Shown here: positions 1 to 8,294 of the stretch, one piece after another
Numbering within the stretch: position 1 is the stretch's first letter
How the letters are laid out: each line of letters begins with the position of its first letter
Source: Streptomyces caniferus
GTDB taxonomy: Bacteria; Actinomycetota; Actinomycetes; Streptomycetales; Streptomycetaceae
Reading direction: 5' to 3'
Assembly (NCBI RefSeq): GCF_009811555.1
Contig: NZ_BLIN01000001.1
Coordinates: 186,001 to 250,000 of the forward strand
Length of the DNA: 64,000 nucleotides
The notes under the pieces: generated by a model
Database searches by the model: none
Seen by the model: the letters and a program-made list of their open reading frames with translations, nothing else
Told to the model about the DNA's origin: nothing
Position numbers and translations under genes: made by a program

Positions 1-1020
1 CAGGGCGGGCTTCCAGACGTAGGAGTTGAAGTAGTTCCGATTGATCGCCTTACGCTCGCGGCCCGTCACCAGGAGGTTGTACGTCCTGGGCCGACGGTGC
101 TTGGCCTCTACCGATGTCTGCGGCGGGCGCGGATCGTCCCACGGCATGGTGACCGGCACGGGTGCGAGGAACTCCACATGCTGCCGTAGTGCCTTGGCCA
201 CGCTTGAGGGCAGGGGCACCTCGCGGACCTTGCGCCCCTTGGGAAGCGCGAAGCAGAGCTTCGTCCGCACCATCTTGACCTGGCGCCGGACATGGACGAT
301 CTCCGCGTCGAAGTCGATGTCCTCCATCGACAGGCCGAACGCCTCTCCCTGTCGCAGGCCGAGCCCAGCACCAATCTCGACAAGCACGCGGTAGCGGTCC
401 GAGATAGCTGCGCGTACGGCCAGCACACGCTCGGGCAGCCATGCCTCGACCCGGCCCGGTGCAGCCGCCGGAGGGCGAACTGTGCTCGCACGGCACGGGT
501 TGCGTGCGAGGCGTCGATCTTCGACGGCAGCCTGGAGAACACCGGACAGCGTGGCCCAGACGAGACGGATGGAGGTAGGGCCCAGGTCCGTCTCGAGTCG
601 CTTCTTCCAACTCCGCAGCACTTCGGTACCGACGCCATTGAGCGGCAGGGCACCGAGGTGCGGGACGATGTGCTGGCGGACCCGTTGCTCGATGCGTTCG
701 AGGGTGGACGGGTCGCCACCCTGGGTGGGCCACCAGTGGGTCGCGATGTAGTCCTTGAGGGAGATGGCTCCATCGCGTGGATCGACGAACTCGCCCCGAC
801 GTGCATCGGTCTGAGCCTGGGCGAGCCAGGTCTTGGCATCCTGGAGTACGTCGAAGGAACGGTCCTTGACGCCCGGGATGCCCTTGACGCGGTAGCGGGT
901 GCACTTGCCGTACATGGTCGTGCGTTCACGCTTGCCGGTCGTCGGGTTGGGGCGCTTCTTGAGCCACCGGTCTTCTATGTAGCCGGTCAGGTGGAACTCC
1001 TTGATGTAGAGGATGGAGAC
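1..1020 (-). CDS. Tyrosine-type site-specific integrase, truncated by window edge, start codon apparently lost
   Basis: Recombinase that would integrate and excise the mobile element to its right. The reading frame is open from base 1020 to the left edge and encodes an N-terminal arm-binding region, a SAM-like core domain and the start of the catalytic domain, including the GLRQGEAFGLSMEDID segment (first catalytic Arg) and the VRRQVKMVRT strand. The C-terminal H-x-x-R and Tyr lie outside the window. Homology-like sequence begins VSILYIKEFHLTGYIEDRW, but an in-frame TAG lies at 1027-1029 and no ATG, GTG or TTG follows before ATG at 913-915. Either the start was destroyed or translation begins about 35 residues late. 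The gene lies directly after the excisionase gene (24-bp gap), the usual xis-int order of actinomycete integrative elements. A decayed relative sits at 34.1-34.6 kb. Family call is firm; functionality is doubtful. Confidence 0.85.
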
Positions 1021-1043
1021 GGCGTTCTACGGCGCTTGGAGCG

Positions 1044-1346
1044 TCAAGCGCTGGTGAGGCGGGTGGACCGTTCCTGACGAGGAGCGTTCAGCGGGTTGAG
1101 AGCCGCGTTTGAGCGCGAGTCGGCCTGCTCCTGCTCGCGGACCCAGGCATCGAGGGCTTCGAGTCGGTACATCACGCGGCCTCGTGGACCCATGCGGAAG
1201 CTCGGAGGTCCCTGTCGACGGTGGCGCCAGACGTAGAGGGTGTGGGGTGAGAGGCCGAGGTACTCGGCGGCGTCCTTCACGGTCAGGAAGGCCGTGTGTA
1301 GGGCGCCCGGGGAAGCTGTGGGGGCACGCAAAGATCGGGCAGGCAT
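1044..1346 (-). CDS. Excisionase-like MerR/AlpA-type helix-turn-helix protein
   Basis: A 100-residue DNA-binding protein with one HTH, residues about 22-70: LTVKDAAEYLGLSPHTLYVW followed by a wing reading RMGPRGRVMYRLEALDAWVRE. This is the HTH_17/excisionase fold seen directly upstream of integrase genes in Streptomyces integrative elements. By family knowledge it would bend att DNA and bias the integrase to excision. The 5' residues (about 1-20) are Ala/Pro-rich and probably disordered. It is followed after 24 bp by the integrase frame, consistent with co-transcription. The ORF is intact, unlike the integrase start and the two regulators upstream, so it may be the last sound gene of the recombination module. 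Confidence 0.85.
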   Translation of the reverse strand: MPARSLRAPTASPGALHTAFLTVKDAAEYLGLSPHTLYVWRHRRQGPPSFRMGPRGRVMYRLEALDAWVREQEQADSRSNAALNPLNAPRQERSTRLTSA

Positions 1347-1398
1347 AGAAGGTTCTCTGTGAGGTACGGGAGGGAGCGGACCTTGAAGGACCGGTTCG

Positions 1399-1596
1399 TC
1401 ATGCGCGGCACTCGCAATCGGTGGGCCAGTTCTCCAGATGATTGCGGAGGATACGCAGAATGGCGTTCGGAAGATTCACCCAGCTGGGCGCCTGACCCTT
1501 TTAGTGCCAGTCATGGAGAGCTGACCGGGAGACCTGAAGCTCGGCGCAGAGTTCGTCCAGGGTCATTTTTTCGCGCGAACGGCTGGAGCCATTCAT
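1399..1596 (-). pseudogene. AlpA-type helix-turn-helix regulator broken by an in-frame TAA
   Basis: Read from ATG 1594-1596 the frame gives MNGSSRSREKMTLDELCAEL, then QVSRSALHDWH, then TAA at 1501-1503. The same frame continues past the stop as KGQAPSWVNLPNAILRILRN and ends at TGA 1399-1401. The continuation has the wing and C-terminal helix expected of the family (pattern P-x-W-V-N-L-P-N-x-x-L-R-I), so this is one 64-codon HTH gene interrupted by a nonsense codon, not a short gene. It is preceded by an operator-like inverted repeat at 1736-1760 and lies between the xis gene and the XRE-type relic, the normal place for an element regulator. Readthrough cannot be excluded from sequence alone. 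Confidence 0.6.
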
Positions 1597-1720
1597 CAGC
1601 ACCCCGCTTCCTCGTTGTCGATGGGGTTTCGGGCAGGGCTTATGAGGGGTCGGGGCAAAGGGGTTCCTCGCATGGAAAGAGCGGATTACCGAAAGAAAGC
1701 ACGCCGGGCTGCCGGGTATT

Positions 1721-2050
1721 TCAATGATGCGGAGCATCGCCGGTTTGGCCAACCGGCGATCGTCGGCTATGTTCCGCCCACTCCGGGTCGTTCCGATCAC
1801 TGGAAGAACCGGCGAAGAGGCTGCGCGGGGAGGCTCCGGGTGCGGTGGCGATGGCAACGAAGTCATCGATGTCGCAGCGTCGGGCATTGCGTTCGATGCG
1901 GGAGAGCGCAGTAGCGGTCATGGGTCGGCCGAGGACGGTGACGCGGGCGGCCAGCTGAGGCTAAGCAGGACCGCGTTCGGTGCGGAGAATTTCGATATCG
2001 CGGGCGGTCCGAGTTCCTGCCAGACCGATTTCAGGGAGACGCACTGCCAT
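1721..2050 (-). pseudogene. XRE-type helix-turn-helix regulator broken by an in-frame TAG
   Basis: From ATG 2048-2050 the frame reads MAVRLPEIGLAGTRTARDIE and ILRTERGPA, then TAG at 1961-1963, then PQLAARVTVLGRPMTATALS, RIERNARRCDIDDFVAIATA and PGASPRSLF. It is a recognisable lambda-repressor-like domain with the stop inside helix 1-2. An internal ATG at 1919-1921 could make a 66-aa fragment lacking part of the HTH, which would not be expected to bind DNA normally. Its 3' end overlaps operator copy 1 and it is preceded by operator copy 2, suggesting original autoregulation. With the neighbouring AlpA-like relic it shows that the control circuit of this element is dead or depends on readthrough. 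Confidence 0.6.
1736..1760 (-). promoter_or_regulatory. Operator-like inverted repeat, copy 1
   Basis: Perfect 10-bp arms ATCGCCGGTT and AACCGGCGAT around a 5-bp centre (TGGCC). Read on the minus strand it lies just downstream of a conserved GAACATAG-x-CGACGATCG stretch. The same arrangement recurs at 2071-2095. Copy 1 lies upstream of the AlpA-like relic and copy 2 upstream of the XRE relic, so this looks like a shared operator bound by one of the element's own regulators. Binding is inferred. Confidence 0.5.
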
Positions 2051-2070
2051 GGGCTCAGTTATAGCTCGCG

Positions 2071-2095
2071 ATCGCCGGTTTGGTTAACGGCCGAT
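2071..2095 (-). promoter_or_regulatory. Operator-like inverted repeat, copy 2
   Basis: ATCGCCGGTT, 5 bp, AACGGCCGAT: an imperfect version of the repeat at 1736-1760, about 20 bp upstream of the XRE relic start. Flanking bases on the minus strand (GAACATAGACGACGATCG) match those of copy 1 at all but one position, so roughly 37 bp are shared between the two sites. Confidence 0.45.
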
Positions 2096-2597
2096 CGTCG
2101 TCTATGTTCGCCCGGCGCGCGACCGTGAGTGACCTCCGAACTGGGTTCTGGGCGTCGGCGGATGTTGCTGCGCCGGCCATCCGAAAGCTCTCTGACGTGT
2201 GGTGTTGTGTTGTAGCTTGCGCCGCAACGGGGGGCAACGGTTTCTCGATGTGATCCTTCTGGCTCGCCCTGGCGCTAACTGATTTCGGCAACGGCCAATC
2301 CGGGGCTATCGTTTTGGAACCGCCGCTCAGAATGCGTTCGCTGCCAGCTTCCTCATTTCCCAGGGGAATACTGGACTTGCGCGACGTCGTTGTGGCTGTC
2401 TTGGATTCCGCCCCGGCCTGCCAGCTCAGGGCATGAGAGATTCCGGCATACCAATCCGGGGCCGGGCGAACCCACCTTCCTGCCTACGCGGCCCTGCCCG
2501 GCACGTTCGGGCCGGAACCGTGTGCCACCCCCTCCTGCGCTTCGCCCGAAGAGGGCTCGCCGCGCCTCACCGCCCCCGACCAAGGAGCCATCACCCG
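2096..2597. other. Intergenic region between the regulator relic and the replication-initiator-like gene
   Basis: About 500 bp without a convincing gene. It must hold the divergent promoters. A degenerate third copy of the operator flank may lie near 2285-2312 (CGGCAACGGCC followed by GGGGCTATCG). AAGGAG at 2582-2587 is the ribosome binding site of the next gene. Confidence 0.4.
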
Positions 2598-3446
2598 ATG
2601 AGCCACGCCGCCCGCGAATGGGTGTGGGACCACAGCACCAGCAAGGGCACCGCCCGCATGGTCCTCACCCTGATCGCCGACCGCTGCGTAGACCGCGGCT
2701 GCGTCGCCTACGCGTCCCTGCCCACCCTCATGAAGCGCGCGAACGCCTCCCGTACCGCCGTGCGCGACGCCCTGGCAAAGCTGCTCGCCACCGGCGAGCT
2801 GGAGCAGCTGATGGGCCGTAAGGGGCCCCGTGGAGAGACCTACTACCACCTCCCGGCCGCCGCCCGATTCCTCGCCGACCAAGCCATCGACGAGGGCCGC
2901 AATCCGACTCTCCGGGGGGAACGGATTCCAACCCCCGAGGGGACGGAATCCGACCCTGCCGCCCCCTTCGAAGGGGGACCGGAATCTGACCCCGGGGAAC
3001 GGAATCCAACCCCCAGGGGGCACGGAACCCAACCCTCAGGGGGCACGGATTCCGACCCCCAGAACAGTAGAGAACCGAAGGTGAACGGTAAGAGCAGCAG
3101 CTCTGCCCCACTCATCCCCGCCACCCAATGGCAGATCGACGAGGACACCCGGGCCTGGCTGCAGCACCAGGGGCACCTCGCCCGGCTCGGCGATCACGCC
3201 CTGCGCACCGCCGACGAGAAGTGGCGCTCCTACCGAGCGGTCGGGATACCGCGCACCGCCGCCGCGTGGGCCGCCGACTGGCGCGCCTGGATCGCCCGCG
3301 AACGCACCCCCGCGCCCGGGCACCCGCATCTGCGCGCCCTGCCCGGCGGCGCCCCCACCTCAACCTCGGCGGGCGGCATGACTCGCGCCGAAGCGCACAC
3401 CGCAGCCCTCCTCGCCGCCCTCGACGAACCGGCGGAAACGGAGTAA
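2598..3446 (+). CDS. Winged-helix replication-initiator-like protein with intragenic iterons
   Basis: A 282-residue protein from ATG 2598 behind AAGGAG. Residues about 1-95 form a winged HTH of the replication-initiator/HTH_36 type (TARMVLTLIADRCVDRGCVA, then YASLPTLMKRANASRTAVRD with wing LEQLMGRKGPRGETYYHLP). Residues about 100-158 are a low-complexity linker rich in Gly, Pro, Asp and Ser. Its DNA contains seven 13-bp repeats (2898-3058). Residues about 170-282 are a helical Trp-rich C-terminal domain (EKWRSYRAVGIPRTAAAWAA). This layout (DNA-binding head, iterons inside the gene, C-terminal domain) resembles phage lambda O. I infer that it starts replication of the excised element by binding its own gene. 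The protein is not recognised by name, so function rests on layout. Confidence 0.6.
   Translation: MSHAAREWVWDHSTSKGTARMVLTLIADRCVDRGCVAYASLPTLMKRANASRTAVRDALAKLLATGELEQLMGRKGPRGETYYHLPAAARFLADQAIDEGRNPTLRGERIPTPEGTESDPAAPFEGGPESDPGERNPTPRGHGTQPSGGTDSDPQNSREPKVNGKSSSSAPLIPATQWQIDEDTRAWLQHQGHLARLGDHALRTADEKWRSYRAVGIPRTAAAWAADWRAWIARERTPAPGHPHLRALPGGAPTSTSAGGMTRAEAHTAALLAALDEPAETE
2898..3058 (+). repeat. Seven iterons inside the initiator-like gene, candidate replication origin
   Basis: Seven copies of a 13-mer with consensus CGGAATCCGACCC start at 2898, 2922, 2944, 2980, 3000, 3023 and 3046. Spacings are 24, 22, 36, 20, 23 and 23 bp, i.e. about two helical turns with one wider gap. Short palindromes (CCCCCGAGGGG, CCCTTCGAAGGG, CCCCCAGGGGG) separate them. 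Iterons on one face of the helix next to an HTH protein gene are the hallmark of a replication origin; that role is inferred. Confidence 0.6.
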
Positions 3447-3755
3447 CCCGCCGTGCCTTGGAACGTCGCGCAGTCGCCTCCGTGGCCCGAGCGGCGCCGG
3501 AGCCGACGTGGCGGCTGATCGCCCACCGGATGTCGGTGGCCATCGCGAGCATCCGTGGGCACCGGCCCTCAGCTGCGTCGCGGCTCGTGCAGTAGGTGGT
3601 CATGCGCCGCCCCAGCGCCGGCCACCACTGACATGTCTCTGCCCCGGGAGGCATGGCACGCGAGGAGGGAGAGCAGGGCAAGGTCGGCTGACCGGCAGCC
3701 TGTCGGTCCTCGATCGGATGCACGCACGGGACCGCCTCAGCCGACGGCTCCACAC

Positions 3756-4189
3756 GGTCCCCGGTCCCCAGCGACAGCTCGACAGTCCGGTCCCGTCGGG
3801 GACCGTACCGACGCGGTCCCCGACGGGAACCCGCACGGGGACCGAGCGCACCGAAACCGGGGACCGGGGACCGCGCGAACATCGAGAGAAGGGACCGTGA
3901 CAGCACGGTCCCCAAGGCCAGCAGCGACGCGGATCCAGCACCGATACCTGCGAAACCGCAGCTCAGCGCGCCACGGAACTGTCCCCGATCCTCCAGGGAC
4001 CGGGAGCATCGGGGACCGTCCTCACTCGGTCCCCAACAACCGGGGGACCAGGACCCTGCGACACACCGATCCGGGGACCGACCCGTTGGGGACCAAGTCC
4101 ACCCCGGCACCGAAACGGGTGCCGGGCCCCCGGCCTCAGGACCAACCATCAGGGGTGCGACCCCGCCCGGTCCCCGGTCCCCGGTCCCC
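3756..4189. repeat. Field of sixteen GGTCCCC/GGGGACC boxes, candidate oriT, clt or second origin
   Basis: The 3447-4360 interval has no convincing gene. Between 3756 and 4189 I count eight exact GGTCCCC and eight exact GGGGACC boxes, often extended to CGGTCCCCG or CGGGGACCG, singly, as back-to-back tandems (4169-4189 has three) or as facing inverted pairs (GTCCCGTCGGGGAC near 3790). The field lies immediately upstream of the mobilization genes. Plausible roles are oriT, a conjugative-transfer locus, or a protein-binding array controlling mob transcription. Open frames crossing it are Pro/Arg-rich products of the repeats. Confidence 0.6.
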
Positions 4190-4360
4190 GGCCCCCGGCC
4201 CTCGCAATGTCAGACCGACCTCCGGACGAGCAGCCTCGACCCACGCTGCGAACCACGGTCAGAGGCCGAGCGCCGCATGGCTCCCTGCGCGTCCCCCCAC
4301 CGACCAGCGGACACGGACCATGCCGCCACAACGCCCGCCCACACCGAACTCCCACACCCC

Positions 4361-4945
4361 ATGGAAACGAACTCAGTGCACAACACGAACCACGAGGCCA
4401 CCTCCCAAAACGACAGCCAGGAGGACCGCAACAGCACCACCAGCGGAGCAAGCTGTAGCACTGGACCGTCCAAGGGCCGGTCCAGCGCGCATGCCTCCGC
4501 CCCAGAGGTGGCGGAGGAGGCCCCGCGCCAGGGGGCGCAGGACCGGCAGCTCGTGGCCGAGGGCGGCCACAAGCAGAGGGCGAAGCAGGGCCGACGGCGG
4601 TCCCGCCAGCCCAGGCAGCGCTCCGAGCGCCAGACCTTCCGCGCCAGCACCCTCGAAGCCGCCAACATCCAGAAAGCCGCTGACGCCAAGGGCGTCTCCA
4701 AGGCCCGCTTCATGGCCCAAGCCGTTCACGCCGAAGTCCACGGCCGTCCCCACCTCGACCGAAACGATGCCCTCGACCGCTTGGAAGCTGCCCGTGTCCA
4801 GCTCGTCCGTGCCGGCAACAACCTGAACCAGATCGCCAAGGTCCTCAACTCCGGCGGCGACGCCCTCCACATCGACCGCGCCGCCGATGCCGTAGCCGAG
4901 GCCGCCACCAAGATCCGTACGGTCGCACAGAAGCTGGTGAGCTGA
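4361..4945 (+). CDS. MobC-like plasmid mobilization relaxosome protein
   Basis: A 194-residue protein. Residues about 1-80 are hydrophilic and disordered. A basic segment (KQGRRRSRQPRQRSERQTFR) precedes a ribbon-helix-helix-like stretch (FRASTLEAANIQKAADAKGV, SKARFMAQAVH). The C-terminus has the MobC signature LVRAGNNLNQIAKVLNSGG. MobC proteins bind oriT next to the nick site and help load the relaxase. The stop is 5 bp before the relaxase TTG start, the usual mobC-relaxase pairing. ATG 4361 is preferred over upstream in-frame ATGs because sequence before it is repeat-derived; a GTG at 4376 is an alternative. Confidence 0.75.
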   Translation: METNSVHNTNHEATSQNDSQEDRNSTTSGASCSTGPSKGRSSAHASAPEVAEEAPRQGAQDRQLVAEGGHKQRAKQGRRRSRQPRQRSERQTFRASTLEAANIQKAADAKGVSKARFMAQAVHAEVHGRPHLDRNDALDRLEAARVQLVRAGNNLNQIAKVLNSGGDALHIDRAADAVAEAATKIRTVAQKLVS

Positions 4946-5112
4946 ACGCCTTGGTCCCCGACGTCTCCCGCGGCAACCGCACCATCGGCCTGCTCCACTA
5001 CCTCTACCGAACCAGCGACATCGAAGCCCACGTCGACCCGCACGTCGTCGCCGCCTACGACCCCCACCTGCCTGACCCCGGCCGCGACCCGAACGCCACC
5101 TTCAGCGAACTA

Positions 5113-6026
5113 GGTTCTGTCTCTTTGGTCAGCGTCGGGCCCAGATGAGGATGGCGGCGAGGTGGAGTGAGGCCTGATATGCGATGGCGAGTTTGTCGGT
5201 TCGCATGGCCAGTCCGCGCCACTGCTTGAGGCGGTTGATGCAGCGTTCGACGGTGTTGCGCTGCTTGTATGCCTCAGCGTCGAAGGCGGGTGGCCTGCCG
5301 CCGAGTCGGCCGCGTCGTTGGCGATGGCCGATCTGGTCGGTGGGCTGTGGGATGACGGAGCGGATGCCTCGGCGTCGAAGATGTCGGCGGATCGCGCGGG
5401 AGGAATACGCGCGGTCCGCGAGAACGGCCGTGGGCCGGGTTCTGGGTCTTCCGAGCCCGGCCCGTGGAACTCGGATGCGGGCCATCACAGCTTCGAAGGC
5501 CGGAGCGTCACCGGCCTGGCCTGCCGTGACAACAAGAGCAAGTGGTCGTGCCCGGCCGTCGCTGGCCAGGTGCACCTTGGTGCTCAGCCCGCCGCGGGAG
5601 CGTCCGAGTCCGTGATCGGTGGGTTCGGACCGGTCGGCTTCCCCCTTTTCCTGGCTCCGGAGGCGTGCTGGTGAGCCCGGCAGACGGTGGAGTCCACCGA
5701 CACGGTCCAGCCGACGTCATCGTCGGCGTCTGCTGCGGCCAGGACGGCGGTGAAGATGCGTTCCCACGTGCCGTCGACGGCCCACCGCAGCAGGCGTTTG
5801 TGAGCGGTCTGGAACGAACCGAGCTCACCGGGCAGATCCCTCCAGGGCGAGCAGGTGCGGTACTTCCACGCGATGGCTTCCAGCGTTCGGCGGTGGTCGG
5901 CCCACCGCCGTCCGCGGACCGGATCCGCCGGCATCAACGGCTCGATCCGGTCCCACATCGCATCAGTGATCACTAATCGGACGGACACATACGATCAACT
6001 GATCAAACCATCAAAGAGACACGCTC
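5113..6026 (-). mobile_element. IS5-family (IS427-like) insertion sequence, complete, 914 bp
   Basis: The ends are imperfect inverted repeats: the left reads GGTTCTGTCTCTTTGGT and the right, reverse complemented, GAGCGTGTCTCTTTGAT. A TA target duplication (5111-5112 and 6027-6028) flanks it. It carries a two-frame DDE transposase on the minus strand. The element sits inside the relaxase gene. Confidence 0.85.
5129..5988 (-). CDS. IS5-family transposase made by -1 frameshifting
   Basis: Frame A (5584-5988) begins MSVRLVITDAMWDRIEPLMP and carries the first catalytic Asp in WTVSVDSTVCRAHQHA. Frame B (stop at 5129) carries the rest, with the second Asp in VLADRAYSSRAIRRH and the Glu in KQRNTVERCINRLKQWRGLA. 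The frames join through AAAAGGGGG (complement of 5641-5649), where a -1 slip moves RKRGK into the frame reading DHGLGRSRGGLSTKVHLASD. That is the standard arrangement of IS427-group elements, so the enzyme is probably intact. The product performs cut-and-paste transposition into TA or TNA targets. Confidence 0.85.
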
Positions 6027-7579
6027 TAGCCGCCGACCTCGACCTGTGGGTCAACGCCCTCGGCGGCAAAGCCCCGAAGAAGCACGTGTGGCACTGCCCC
6101 GTCCGCACCGCCCCCGGCGACCGAGTCCTGTCCGACGAGGAATGGGCCACCGTCGCCCGCCGCGTCCTTGCCGCCACCGGCATCGCCCCCGACGGCGACG
6201 ACCAAGCCTGCCGCTGGATCGCCGTCCGCCACGCCCCCGACCACATCCACATCGTCGCCACCCTCGTCCGCGCCGACCGCACCCGCCCCCGCCACCACAA
6301 GGACGGCACTCGCGCCCAGGCCGAGTGCCGCAAGATCGAGAAGGAGTTCGGGCTCCGTCGCCTCAAGGAAGGTGACGGCACCGCGGCCAAGCGCCCCACC
6401 AGCGCCGAACGCCGCAAGGCCGAACGCCTCGGCCAGGACGCCACCTCACGCGAACTGCTGCGCGAACACGTCCACCGTGCCCTGGCCGGCGCCGCCGACG
6501 AAGCCGAGTTCTTCGACCGACTCGCCGCCGAAGGCGTCCGCATCAAGAAACGCATCGCCCCCTCCGGCGATGCGCTCGGCTACTCGGTCGCCAAGGTCGG
6601 TGACCGCAACAAGGCGGGCGAGCCCATCTGGTTCTCCGGCTCCAAGCTCGCACCGGACCTGTCCCTGCCCCGGATCCGCGAGCGGTTCGCAGCCGCCACG
6701 GACATGCCCGAGCCGCCCGTGGTCCTGGAACGCAGCGGCGCCTCGGCACCGGTCCGCGCCCGCCACTTCGCCGCCGAGGCCACCGACTCGGCCCTGACGT
6801 CCTTCACAGCCGGCAATAACAGTGCGGCAGCTGCCCAGCTGATCGGGGTCAGTGAGGTTCTTGACGCCCTCGCCCAGACCTCATTCGGCCCGCCCCAGGC
6901 CGAACTACGAGAAGCCACAGCACACTTCGAGCGCGCCACTCGCTCCCACATCCGCGCCGAGAAGGACGAGATGTACGCCCTGCGCCGCGCGGCTCACCAG
7001 ATCGTCCATTCCGGATCCGCTCTCGGCCGCGGACAGGACGGCGCCGCCACCGCCTTGGTCCTCGACATCATGATCCTGACCGTCATCGCAGCCGCCCGCT
7101 GGCACGCAGCCCGCGGCCACGCCCAGCAAGCCGAGGCCGCCCAACAGGCCGCAGCCCACCTGCGCGCCGCCTACCAGGCAACCGCCGCCAGCCCGCTGGC
7201 CGCCATGCGCGCCTACGGCCAAGGCCTGCCCGCACAGTCCCGACGACACCACGCCGCCACGGTCCGCACCGCCCTCCCTCACCTGGCAGAACACCTCCAA
7301 GCCGAGCCTGGCTGGGACGCGCTGACCGCGGTGCTCGACCAGGCCGAACGTGCCGGCCACGACACCACCGCCCTGCTGGCCGAGGCCGCCGCGCAACGCC
7401 AACTGGACAGCGCCGACTCGATCAGCGAAGTCCTGGTCTGGCGGTTGCAGCACCTCGGCTACGTCACCCAACCCGCGTCGGCGCCCAGGTCCCGGCGTCC
7501 TCGTACCGAGCCCGCCCCTGCTGTCCCTGCCGCTGCTGGTGTCGCCCACCAGGAAGCGAACCGGCCCCGGCGGCGGTGA

Positions 7580-8134
7580 TCACGCTCGCCCCGACGCCTT
7601 CGGGGCGAGCAGTTCCAACGCCTCCTCCCAGTGGAAACGGTCCGCTCCCCCACCGGCCTTCGGCCGGTGGGGGTCGTACGAGCCGATCAAGACGCCCATC
7701 TCGCGCAACCGGTCCAGACTCTGCCGGTACGCGGGGTGGGCGGCCTGGGCCGTGTTCAGGTACGGGAGCACGGCGGTGGGGATGCCGAGGCCGTACGCCT
7801 CGCACAGGATGCCCACCGCGAGGGTGTCGGAGATCCCGGCGGCCCATTTGTTGATGGTGTTGAAGGTGGCCGGCGCGACCGCAATGGCGTCAGCGGGCGG
7901 CAGGGGCCGGGGATCGCCGGGTGAGCGCCACGCTGAACGGATGGGGTAGCCGGTCTGAGCCTCGACCGCCGAGGCGTCGATGAAGCCGAGCCCGAGTGGA
8001 GTGGCGATGACGCCGACGTCCCAGCCCTGCTTCTGGGCGGCGGTGATCAGCTTGTGAACGTCGCTCGCGATACCGGACGCGCACACAACGACATACAGGA
8101 ACGGCTTCTTCGGCTGGGCGGGCTGATCACTCAC
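7580..8134 (-). CDS. Flavoprotein of the HFCD (EpiD/PPC decarboxylase) fold
   Basis: A 184-residue protein with a Rossmann-like flavoprotein fold. FLYVVVCASGIASDVHKLIT forms the FMN-phosphate loop and ADAIAVAPATFNTINKWAAG is the conserved APATxNTxxK segment near the flavin; LPYLNTAQAAHPAYRQ follows. The family includes phosphopantothenoylcysteine decarboxylase and lantibiotic cysteine decarboxylases (EpiD). Single-domain Streptomyces relatives are usually of unknown substrate. It converges on the relaxase: the two stops share TGATCA at 7577-7582. It could serve a natural-product pathway, but no matching cluster is adjacent, and the nearby lasso core contains no cysteine, so a direct link is not supported. 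Confidence 0.8.
   Translation of the reverse strand: MSDQPAQPKKPFLYVVVCASGIASDVHKLITAAQKQGWDVGVIATPLGLGFIDASAVEAQTGYPIRSAWRSPGDPRPLPPADAIAVAPATFNTINKWAAGISDTLAVGILCEAYGLGIPTAVLPYLNTAQAAHPAYRQSLDRLREMGVLIGSYDPHRPKAGGGADRFHWEEALELLAPKASGRA
7584..7610. terminator. Hairpin at the convergent 3' ends of relaxase and flavoprotein genes
   Basis: GCTCGCCCCGA and TCGGGGCGAGC form a perfect 11-bp stem with a 5-base loop, inside the last codons of the flavoprotein gene and just past the relaxase stop. A second perfect 12-bp stem (CCCCCACCGGCC, loop TTC) lies at 7647-7673. Bidirectional termination is inferred; no U-tract is present, which is common in Streptomyces. Confidence 0.5.
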
Positions 8135-8294
8135 GCGCGGGCTCCCGGTTAGCTGATGAATTGGTGCAGTTCCGGCAAGGTGCGGCGGCGGTCATGGGCG
8201 GCCATGTCAGCAACCAGTTCCCGCACGGCAAGCCGGCTGATGTCCTAGGCCGCGCAGCTCTCTGTGATCCGCAGGGCCTGGAAAACGACGGTGT

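Larger units (their letters stand above)
4951..7579 (+). pseudogene. MOB-type relaxase interrupted by an IS5-family insertion
   Basis: Relaxase that would nick oriT and lead strand transfer. The 5' part (4951-5112, TTG start) reads VVPDVSRGNRTIGLLHYLYR and onward to NATFSEL. The rest runs 6029-7579, beginning AADLDLWVNALGGKAPKKHV. Removing the IS at 5113-6026 plus one TA duplication rejoins the frame exactly, giving a 570-aa protein. The metal-binding histidine cluster is visible (RHAPDHIHIVATL), as in MobA/VirD2-like relaxases. The C-terminal half is Ala-rich and helical. The clean junction and absence of other lesions indicate a recent insertion; precise excision would restore the gene. As it stands, mobilization by this protein should be off. 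No FtsK-type tra gene is in the window, so the element was probably mobilizable rather than self-transmissible. Confidence 0.85.

Noticed and set aside
2898..3060. Idea that the regular repeats are a CRISPR array
   Set aside because: Units are 13 bp with ~10-bp coding spacers inside an ORF; far too short for CRISPR repeats and spacers, and no cas genes are present.
3555..4826. Long plus-strand frame of 423 codons across the GTCCCC field
   Set aside because: Product is Arg/Pro/Thr-rich and derived from the repeats; the MobC-like frame overlaps its end with much better coding character and family match.
8135..8294. Minus-strand segment reading DISRLAVRELVADMAAHDRR before a stop near 8155
   Set aside because: A TAG precedes it, it is under 50 codons and no family could be named; it may be decayed coding DNA but cannot be supported.
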